A stretch of 39,743 bases of DNA from NCBI GenBank assembly GCA_946611635.1, contig CAMODW010000007.1, positions 1-39,743 on the forward strand. Direction: 5' to 3'. The stretch's first letter is position 1, and every line of letters starts with the position of its first letter. Made by a program: the position numbers and the translations under genes. The notes beneath the pieces were generated by a model. That model worked only from the letters and a program-made list of their open reading frames with translations. It was not told where the DNA came from and ran no database searches. Below, one piece after another: positions 1 to 7,467 of this stretch. This DNA is from an uncultured Bacillota bacterium. Its GTDB lineage: Bacteria; Bacillota_I; Bacilli_A; RF39; UBA660.

Positions 1-109
1 CTTTTAGAATTAGTCAAAATGGTTATTATTCAATAAGTGAATGGGAATTAAAAGATTTTACTGATAAATTAAAAAAACTAAAAGAGGGAAATAATGAAAG
101 TGTTGAATA
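1..109 (+). CDS. 3' part of a small coiled-coil early phage protein (...FRISQNGYYSISEWELKDFTDKLKKLKEGNNESVE*), truncated at window start
   Basis: Open frame from base 3; C-terminal part nearly identical to the ORF at 36144-36407. Confidence 0.6.
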
Positions 110-375
110 AAATATTAGATAATTATTATACAGATAAATTAATAGAACAACTTAGACTAGAATCATTAATGTATAGAGTGAATCTGAAATTTGTAAAAGA
201 TAATAGTGATTTAGATGTATTTATTAAAATGAGAGAATTTAATGATGAACAATATGCATTAATAATGGTTGTAAGAAAACAAGATAGTATAAATCATTTA
301 ATTAATTTTAAAAAAATGAGAAAACATTTTAACGAAAACATTGAAAAATATATAGAAAGGACAGGAAGATGGTAG
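94..375 (+). CDS. hypothetical early phage protein (93 aa)
   Basis: ORF with upstream AGAGGGA, overlaps the preceding stop. Confidence 0.6.
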   Translation: MKVLNKILDNYYTDKLIEQLRLESLMYRVNLKFVKDNSDLDVFIKMREFNDEQYALIMVVRKQDSINHLINFKKMRKHFNENIEKYIERTGRW

Positions 376-455
376 AATTTATATTTGGAATAATGTTGGG
401 TGGAACTATGGGTGTAGTACTTATTTCATTTATTAAAGTTGGTAAGGATGAGTGA
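369..455 (+). CDS. very small single-TM protein (MVEFIFGIMLGGTMGVVLISFIKVGKDE), DUF3789-like
   Basis: 28-aa ORF missing from the track; overlaps upstream stop; hydrophobic profile and position before the late activator. Confidence 0.5.
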   Translation: MVEFIFGIMLGGTMGVVLISFIKVGKDE

Positions 456-461
456 TAATAT

Positions 462-875
462 GTGAAGGAATTAACTATAAGAGAGTTAAAACATATTATT
501 AAAGAACTAGAGGATGATCTAGACTTATACTTAACATTAAAAAAGATAAACTTCTATAAGACACAACCAGGTGCAATAAAATACAAAGATATAATGACAA
601 ATCAAAGTATGGTTATATCCGATAGATTTTCTCAGTATGTAATAAGAGATGAAGAATATGACAATGTAATATTCACAAAACATCAAAGTTTATTGGCATA
701 TCAACAAAGGTTATTAGATAAGTTAAAGAACATAAATACGAGTAATGAAAGAGTATTAATAACTTATTTAAGAGAAGAAGAGAAGATGTCCTGGAAAGAA
801 ATATGTAAGATAACACATTATTCAGACAGACAGGCAAGAAGAATATATCAAAAAGGAAAAGATGACCGACAATGA
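462..875 (+). CDS. ArpU/RinA-type late transcription factor (sigma-70 region 4-like HTH)
   Basis: C-terminal HTH 'YLREEEKMSWKEICKITHYSDRQARRIYQKGK'; located immediately upstream of terminase region; GTG start. Confidence 0.75.
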   Translation: MKELTIRELKHIIKELEDDLDLYLTLKKINFYKTQPGAIKYKDIMTNQSMVISDRFSQYVIRDEEYDNVIFTKHQSLLAYQQRLLDKLKNINTSNERVLITYLREEEKMSWKEICKITHYSDRQARRIYQKGKDDRQ

Positions 876-896
876 CCGATAAATTTGGTGTATAAT
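862..896 (+). promoter_or_regulatory. candidate late promoter: direct repeat ATGACCGA x2 (10-bp period) and TATAAT -10
   Basis: ATGACCGA at 862-869 and 872-879; TATAAT at 891-896; no consensus -35, as expected for an activator-dependent promoter. Confidence 0.6.
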
Positions 897-901
897 GGTA
901 A

Positions 902-1528
902 CATGGAAATTCTTACAATGAGAATTCCATTAGTTGTTTTGATCAAGTCAAAACCCCCTGAAAAAGCAACTCTTATGGGTTGCTACGAACCAGATAGAGT
1001 TTAAATAATTAATTAATGCTTTTAGACATATCTATCCATGAAGGTAAAAACCTTAATATAAAAACTATAAAATACTTGTACTACTGTCTATCTGGTTAGT
1101 AGGAACTTATAAAAGTTCTGTTGTCATGTTTATTGATAATATACAACTGATAAGTATATTAGCACTATCTCTTGTAGGTAGTGTACTGATGATATATAAA
1201 AGTTTAGGGGAAAAAGGTAATAGGGTAAGTAAATCGTGTTGTAGTAAGAACTTACAATTCTCTCGGAAACCACAACAAAATCTTATAGGCATATAAGATA
1301 AACCTTTATATCATTAGTACTGTACTTATAAAATAGTACTACTCAACATAAGAGTATAAAATTTGACTTTTCAAGATGGTGCTATCTTTATTGATAGCAT
1401 TGAGTAGATATATTGTGATATGAATAGTACTAACAATAATATCTATTCAATGGTGTTAATAAAAGTAACACTAGTTCATTCATTAGAATGACTCCTTTCT
1501 AAAGAAGAGTATAAATACTCTTTTTTTC
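902..1528 (+). ncRNA. candidate large structured non-coding RNA (~630 nt) ending in an intrinsic terminator
   Basis: No convincing ORF; many perfect stems (e.g. 936-942/948-954, 988-998/1087-1097, 1103-1108/1113-1118, 1280-1287/1292-1299, 1315-1321/1335-1341, 1339-1346/1400-1407, 1380-1386/1393-1399, 1421-1427/1443-1449, 1453-1458/1466-1471, 1476-1481/1486-1491); promoter at 891; terminator at 1505-1527. Confidence 0.7.
1505..1527 (+). terminator. intrinsic terminator upstream of terS
   Basis: AAGAGTA taaa TACTCTT followed by T run. Confidence 0.8.
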
Positions 1529-1573
1529 TTATGTGAAACAAAACACAATTATAAAAAATAGGGAGATGATATT

Positions 1574-1945
1574 ATGGCAATGGGAGTAAAGACAACTAGA
1601 AAAAAAGAAATAGAAGTAGTCAAAGATTATGTTAAGACTAACTCTTATAATGCTACTAGTAGAAATACTGGTGTAAACGATCATACAGTTAAGAAGATAG
1701 TTCAAAACAATTCGGAATTGTACGAACAAGAAAAGGAAAAGTTTATTGAAAGAACTTCTAAACTAATTGATAAGGCATTAGATAGATTAGATGAAGGATT
1801 AGATAGAGACAATATACCTATCAATAATTTATCAACTGCATTAGGAACACTGTATGATAAAAGAGCATTAGCAAGAGGAGAATCAACAAGTAATGAAAGC
1901 ATAACAATAACAATGTCAGATGATATTAAGGAATTAAGCAAATGA
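1574..1945 (+). CDS. terS: terminase small subunit
   Basis: HTH-like N-terminus, position immediately before and overlapping terL. Confidence 0.7.
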   Translation: MAMGVKTTRKKEIEVVKDYVKTNSYNATSRNTGVNDHTVKKIVQNNSELYEQEKEKFIERTSKLIDKALDRLDEGLDRDNIPINNLSTALGTLYDKRALARGESTSNESITITMSDDIKELSK

Positions 1946-3306
1946 CATTGGACATAGGGGAATTATATCCTAAGCAAAAAGAATTCTGTAGAGCAACTAA
2001 TAAGTACATATGCTATGGTGGTGCTAGAGGTGGTGGTAAATCACATGTATCAAGAATAAAAATGTGTTTACTAGCATTAAACTATTCAGGTATTCAAATA
2101 TTATTGTTAAGAAGAACATTGAAAGAATTAAGAGAAAATCATGTTCTACAATTGCAAAAGTTATTAAAAGGTATAGCAGGGTACAAGGAATCAACAAAAG
2201 AATTTATATTTCCAAATGGATCAAGAATAGTTTTAGGTTATTGTGATAATGAAAGTGATGTATTGCAATATCAGGGACAAGCATATGAAGTTATTACATT
2301 AGAAGAAGCAACACACTTTACTGAGTTTCAATTTCAGACATTAACTGAATCTAATCGTATGAGTGGAAATATGAAAGAAAAATTTAATCCTAGAATGTAT
2401 TTTACATGTAATCCAGGAGGTGTAGGACATCAATGGGTAAAAAGACTATTCGTTGATAAGCACTATAAGGAAACAGAAAATCCAGATGATTATTTATTTA
2501 TTCCTAGTTTAGTATTTGATAATAAATACATTATGGAGAATGATCCACAGTATATAAAAACATTAGAAAACCTACCAGAAGATAGAAGAAAAGCAATGTT
2601 ATATGGTAATTGGGATATATTTGATGGACAATACTTCAGTGAATTTGATAGAGATATACATGTATGTGAATTATTTGAAATACCTAGAAATTGGGACAGA
2701 TATATAGCATTTGACTATGGGTTAGATAAATTTGCAGTACTATTTTTTGCAGTAGATACTAAAGGTCGTGCATATGTATATAATCAGATACATAAAGAAG
2801 ATTTAATAGTAAGTGAAGCATGTCAAATGTTAAAAAGTTATATGAGAGGTCAGGAATACAAAGCAATATTTGCTCCACCAGATTTATGGAATAGAAATAG
2901 AGATACTGGTAAGAGTACTGCAGAAGTATTTTATGAAAATGGACTACATTTACAACAGGCAGGAAATAATAGAGTACAGGGTTGGTTAGCAGTCAAAGAA
3001 TGGTTAAAAGTAAGAAAGAAAAGACATGAACAAACAGGAGAAGAAATAAAAGAAAGTGATCTTGTTATATTAAAATCATGTAATACTCTTATAGAATACC
3101 TACCACAAATGCAATTTGATAGTAAAAATCCAAATGACTGTGCAACAGAACCACATGAGATAACACATATATGTGATGCATTAAGATATTTTTGTGTAAG
3201 TAGAATAAGTCCAAGTAAAGAAGTAGTTAATAATGAATTAAGATTTAATTTTGATATAGAAAAACCATTAAATAAAGATTATGGAGAGGAGATAGTAGTT
3301 ATATGA
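1942..3306 (+). CDS. terL: terminase large subunit
   Basis: Walker A-like 'YGGARGGGKSH', 'VITLEEATHF' Walker B, 'AFDYGLDKFAVLF' nuclease motif. Confidence 0.95.
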   Translation: MTLDIGELYPKQKEFCRATNKYICYGGARGGGKSHVSRIKMCLLALNYSGIQILLLRRTLKELRENHVLQLQKLLKGIAGYKESTKEFIFPNGSRIVLGYCDNESDVLQYQGQAYEVITLEEATHFTEFQFQTLTESNRMSGNMKEKFNPRMYFTCNPGGVGHQWVKRLFVDKHYKETENPDDYLFIPSLVFDNKYIMENDPQYIKTLENLPEDRRKAMLYGNWDIFDGQYFSEFDRDIHVCELFEIPRNWDRYIAFDYGLDKFAVLFFAVDTKGRAYVYNQIHKEDLIVSEACQMLKSYMRGQEYKAIFAPPDLWNRNRDTGKSTAEVFYENGLHLQQAGNNRVQGWLAVKEWLKVRKKRHEQTGEEIKESDLVILKSCNTLIEYLPQMQFDSKNPNDCATEPHEITHICDALRYFCVSRISPSKEVVNNELRFNFDIEKPLNKDYGEEIVVI

Positions 3307-3578
3307 TAGAATTAGTCATTTTAGGAATAGTGTCAATAATATCTATTATATTGATATTTTTTGCATTTTTAGCAGGACTTCATTATGGAAGTATGATTAG
3401 AAAAGATGAAACAATAAAGAAACCTACATTAAGTCCAATTAAAATAGTAAAAGATACAATAAATGAAAGTAAAAATGATGCTAAGACATTAAAAGAACAA
3501 GAAATAGAAGATACCATACTTGCAAACATAGATGCATATGATGGAACAGGTTATGGTCAAAAAGATATTCCAAAGTAG
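3303..3578 (+). CDS. hypothetical protein with N-terminal TM segment
   Basis: ORF overlapping terL stop; hydrophobic N-terminus. Confidence 0.6.
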   Translation: MIELVILGIVSIISIILIFFAFLAGLHYGSMIRKDETIKKPTLSPIKIVKDTINESKNDAKTLKEQEIEDTILANIDAYDGTGYGQKDIPK

Positions 3579-3590
3579 GAGGTGTAGGAA

Positions 3591-5270
3591 ATGAATTTAG
3601 AAGAATTAAAAACAACAGAAGTGTGGGACTTGTATGAAAAATGTAAAGATTTTATGAGTAGAAGAAACATATATAACGACACTGATTTAAACCATAGAAT
3701 GTATAATGGAGATCAATGGCATGGATTAAAAATAGAAGGTGTAGAAAAAGTTCAATATAATTTCATAAAACAAATAGTAAAACAAAAAGTCTCAGTAATA
3801 ACTTCAAACTCATTTGCAGTTAATTATAGTCCAGAAAATATAGAAACAACAGAGTTTATGGAAACTGCACAAAAAGCATGTGATTTATTAAATAAAAAAG
3901 CATCTAAAGTGTGGGATAAAGACTTCATGGATAAGAAGATTAAAAAGTGGGCAAAACAGTCTGCAATTAATGATGAAGCAATATGTTATGTAACATATAA
4001 TGTTGATGATGATAGTCCTATTAATGAAGTTATAAGTAAGAATGATATTATGTATGGTAATGAAAACGAAGAAGAAATTCAATTACAACCATATATACTT
4101 ATAAGACAAAGAAAAACCATAGTAGAATTAGAAACTATGGCAAGAAATAATCAAATAGATGAAGAATTGATTAAAACTATATCTAAGGATACAGATACTT
4201 CAACAGTGGCAGGAGATAGTGGTAAAGATGAAATAGAAGATAAATGTTGGTTAATTACTAAGTTTTATAAAGAACATGGAACAATATACTACCAACAAGC
4301 AACTAAATTTTGTGAAATATCAAAACCTGTAGATACTGGATTATCATTATATCCTATAGCACATTTCAATTGGGAAGAACAAGAAGGAAATGCTAGAGGA
4401 GTAGGAGAAGTAAGACAACTTATTCCTAATCAATTAGAAACTAATAAAACTGCTATGAGAAGAGCAATTACTACTAAAAACTTAGCATATCCTCAAAGAG
4501 TTATGAATGTTGATAAAGTAGTAAATCCACAAGATGCTAATAGAGTAGGTGGATTAATTAAATTTAAAGATATGGGAAATACTAGAGCAGGAGATGTATT
4601 CCAAATAACAACTCCAGGTCAAATGAGTTCTGATAGTGCTTCATTACAAAATGAATTAATAACATTATCAAAGGACTTAACAAATGTTGGAGATGCAACA
4701 ACTGGTAATATTAATCCTGAAAGTGCAAGTGGTAGAGCAATACTTGCAGTACAAAATGCACAAAATCAACCATTAAATGATCAAACAACTGGTCTAAAGA
4801 TATTTATAGAAGATATTGCTCGTATATGGTTTGATATGTGGAAAACATATTCAGAAGGACTAAATATAGAAGTTGATGAAGTAAATAATATAACAGGAGA
4901 AACTACAGTACAAGTAGTAGAAATACCTAGTTATATACTAGATGCACTAAGTACTAGTGTAAAAGTAGATATAACTCCTAAAGGTGCTTATGATAAATAT
5001 GCACAAGAATTATCACTAGAAAACATGTTTGTTAGTGGTAAAATCACTTTTGAAGAATATGTTGAATCATTAGATGCAGATTCAGTTATGCCGAAGGTTA
5101 AGTTACAAAACATATTAAGAAAGAGACAAGAAGCACAACAACAAATAACTGATATGGAACAACAAGCACTAATGATGAAACAAAATGCTCAAATGAATAT
5201 GCAAAATTCAAATGAAATTGAACAAATTGCAGAACAGGGAAATCAAATGATTAATCAAGCACTTGCATAG
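3591..5270 (+). CDS. P22-like portal protein
   Basis: Position after terL, 559 aa; 'NRRMYNGDQWHG'-like N-terminus, 'ARGVGEVRQLIPNQLETNKTAMRRAI', 'PESASGRAILAVQNAQNQPLND' portal-type motifs. Confidence 0.85.
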   Translation: MNLEELKTTEVWDLYEKCKDFMSRRNIYNDTDLNHRMYNGDQWHGLKIEGVEKVQYNFIKQIVKQKVSVITSNSFAVNYSPENIETTEFMETAQKACDLLNKKASKVWDKDFMDKKIKKWAKQSAINDEAICYVTYNVDDDSPINEVISKNDIMYGNENEEEIQLQPYILIRQRKTIVELETMARNNQIDEELIKTISKDTDTSTVAGDSGKDEIEDKCWLITKFYKEHGTIYYQQATKFCEISKPVDTGLSLYPIAHFNWEEQEGNARGVGEVRQLIPNQLETNKTAMRRAITTKNLAYPQRVMNVDKVVNPQDANRVGGLIKFKDMGNTRAGDVFQITTPGQMSSDSASLQNELITLSKDLTNVGDATTGNINPESASGRAILAVQNAQNQPLNDQTTGLKIFIEDIARIWFDMWKTYSEGLNIEVDEVNNITGETTVQVVEIPSYILDALSTSVKVDITPKGAYDKYAQELSLENMFVSGKITFEEYVESLDADSVMPKVKLQNILRKRQEAQQQITDMEQQALMMKQNAQMNMQNSNEIEQIAEQGNQMINQALA

Positions 5271-5279
5271 TGCTTTTTT
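5258..5279 (+). terminator. terminator-like hairpin overlapping the portal stop codon
   Basis: AGCACT tgcat AGTGCT followed by T run. Confidence 0.65.
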
Positions 5280-5352
5280 AATTGTCCGAACATTGATGAC
5301 ATTAAAAGCAAATGGAATATATAGACGACAGTCTTTAAATGGAGGAGAAAAA

Positions 5353-6180
5353 ATGGAAGAAAAAGAAATTGTAGAACAAACTACAGACACTGAAAATGTA
5401 GAAACACAAACTACAGAAGAAAATGTGGAAGGTATAGAATTAACTGATACCTCTACTACTGAAGAAAAAGAACCAGTAGAAGAAAAAGAAGAAGTTAAAA
5501 CATTTACTCAAGATGAAGTAGATGAGATAGTCAAAAGGAGACTTGCTAGAAAAGAAAGAGAGTACCAAAGAGAACTATCTAAATACAAAGATACTGATAA
5601 TGTTTTACGATCAACTCTTAATCTTAAAGATGGAGATGATACTAATGTAAAACTTAGAGAGTATTATGAAGCAGAAGGTGTTGATTTACCAGAAGCAATT
5701 CACTCTGGATATAGTTCTAGAGATACAGAAGTTCTTGCAAAATCTGATGCAGAAGAAATCATTAAAGAAGGTTTTGATTCAATGATGGAAGAAGCAGAAA
5801 GACTTGCAAGTATAGGTTATAACAACCTGAATGAAAGGGACAAGATTATTTTTGCTACTTTAGGAGATAAAATTACTGAAGAGAAAGATAAGACTGAACT
5901 TAGAAAATTAGGAGCAAAAGATGAATTGTTACATGATGAAGATTTTAATAACTTCAGAAAACAATTTAATTCTAATGTTTCAATAGAGACTATATATGGT
6001 CTTTATAAAAACACTCAACCAAAGAAAAAGGTTGAAAATCCTGGAAGTATGAAATCATCTACTACTAGTTCAGACAAAGATTTTTATACATTTGAAGAAG
6101 CATCAAGACTTACTGATGATGATTATAAGAATGATCCGAATTTATATAAAATTGTGGAGAGGTCTGCACAAAAGTGGTAA
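5353..6180 (+). CDS. capsid scaffold protein
   Basis: Acidic, Glu-rich coiled-coil between portal and capsid; start at ATG 5353 preceded by GGAGGAG (track start 5263 overlaps portal). Confidence 0.75.
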   Translation: MEEKEIVEQTTDTENVETQTTEENVEGIELTDTSTTEEKEPVEEKEEVKTFTQDEVDEIVKRRLARKEREYQRELSKYKDTDNVLRSTLNLKDGDDTNVKLREYYEAEGVDLPEAIHSGYSSRDTEVLAKSDAEEIIKEGFDSMMEEAERLASIGYNNLNERDKIIFATLGDKITEEKDKTELRKLGAKDELLHDEDFNNFRKQFNSNVSIETIYGLYKNTQPKKKVENPGSMKSSTTSSDKDFYTFEEASRLTDDDYKNDPNLYKIVERSAQKW

Positions 6181-6239
6181 TGATTTAGAACTTCCTTTTA
6201 TTACTGCATAAGTAGAAAGATAGAAGGAGAGTGATAATT

Positions 6240-7067
6240 ATGGCAGTAACACATTTTATCCAACAAATTTGGAGTAAAAAAATACAAGATGATTTAGAAT
6301 TAAAAACAAAATTAGTTGAAAATTGTCTTAAAACATATGAAGGGGACTGTAAATATGCTAGTTCAGTAAAAATATTAGGTGTAGGTGATCCTACAATATC
6401 TGCTTATAATAGTGGGACTGATATTTCTATTGAAGAAATGAATGACAAAGGTCAAGTATTAGCAATTGATCAAGCAAATTATTTTGCATTCTATGTTGAT
6501 GATGTAAACAAAGCACAAAGTGTTCCTGGTTTAAAAGAAAGATACCAAGAAAAAGCAGTGCATGGTTTAGCAGTAGCAAGAGATACATATGTTGCTAACC
6601 TAATTAAAGGTGTAACAACTGCATCAAATGTAACAACTGCAACTGCATTAACTAAAGATGCAATTAAAACTGCTATTGATAGTGCAATTGTTGCTTTAAG
6701 AGAAAGAAATTTTGATGAAGAAGGTGTTATAGAAATAACTCCTGCAGTATATAACTTATTTAAAAATGAGTTAATCACTTTATCAACTAACAACCCAGAA
6801 TATATCAAAAAGGGTATAGTAGGTGTATATGATGGTTTTGATGTAGTAATGTCTAATAACTTAGCAAAAGACACTACAGGACAAAATAAATTTGCTTACT
6901 GTGATGTTAGAGGTAAAAAAGCAATTGCTTTTGCAGGACAAATTAATGAAGTAGAAGCACTTCGTTCTGAAAAGAGATTCAAAGATATTATAAGAGGATT
7001 AGATACTTTTGGATCAAAAGTAATTGATGAAGCAAGAATTCAAGTTGTTAAAGTTCCTTTAGCATAG
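6240..7067 (+). CDS. major capsid protein
   Basis: 'MAVTHFIQQIWSKKIQDDL...' HK97-fold-type phage capsid N-terminus; position after scaffold. Confidence 0.85.
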   Translation: MAVTHFIQQIWSKKIQDDLELKTKLVENCLKTYEGDCKYASSVKILGVGDPTISAYNSGTDISIEEMNDKGQVLAIDQANYFAFYVDDVNKAQSVPGLKERYQEKAVHGLAVARDTYVANLIKGVTTASNVTTATALTKDAIKTAIDSAIVALRERNFDEEGVIEITPAVYNLFKNELITLSTNNPEYIKKGIVGVYDGFDVVMSNNLAKDTTGQNKFAYCDVRGKKAIAFAGQINEVEALRSEKRFKDIIRGLDTFGSKVIDEARIQVVKVPLA

Positions 7068-7071
7068 TATA

Positions 7072-7095
7072 AAAAGTCCTTAACCGGACTTTTTT
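7072..7095 (+). terminator. intrinsic terminator after capsid gene
   Basis: AAAAGTCC ttaacc GGACTTTT + T run. Confidence 0.85.
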
Positions 7096-7098
7096 CTA

Positions 7099-7140
7099 TC
7101 GGAGAAAAGAGTTTATGGTGGTGCAACTCCACCTATCCGA
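7099..7140 (+). promoter_or_regulatory. compact structured RNA element between capsid and next gene
   Basis: Outer stem TCGGA/TCCGA (7099-7103/7136-7140), inner stem GGTGG/CCACC (7117-7121/7129-7133), possible pseudoknot GAGTT 7109-7113 with AACTC 7125-7129. Confidence 0.45.
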
Positions 7141-7161
7141 CCATTTTATAGGAGGTATTAT

Positions 7162-7458
7162 ATGGAAAAATATATTGTTAAACCTAGTGTAGATATGTAT
7201 ATGGGTGTGAAAGTAGATAAAGATACTAAGTTGAAATATAAAACTGAGGATGTAGAACAAATAGTTGAAAATCTAGTTTTAAATTCAGTAACTAAAATTA
7301 CAGGAGATAACTTTAAAAGTGAATATCACACAACTATAATATTGCAAGAAGGAGACATATTAATTTTTGAAGATGAAGGAAGAGGTTATATAAAACCGGT
7401 AGAAGAGTTTATGTCTGTAGAAGATGCAATTAAAGAGTTGGAAAATATAAAAGAATAG
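7162..7458 (+). CDS. hypothetical virion-module protein
   Basis: ORF with GGAGG RBS in structural operon. Confidence 0.7.
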   Translation: MEKYIVKPSVDMYMGVKVDKDTKLKYKTEDVEQIVENLVLNSVTKITGDNFKSEYHTTIILQEGDILIFEDEGRGYIKPVEEFMSVEDAIKELENIKE

Positions 7459-7467
7459 GAGGTAATT

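Noticed and set aside
1107-1292. Reverse-strand 61-aa ORF in the activator-terS gap (and 1529-1729, 1702-1941 reverse ORFs)
   Set aside because: Antisense to the structured region or terS, no RBS, composition typical of antisense AT-rich reading frames
2064-2246. 60-aa ORF within terL
   Set aside because: Overlaps conserved terminase motifs, no RBS
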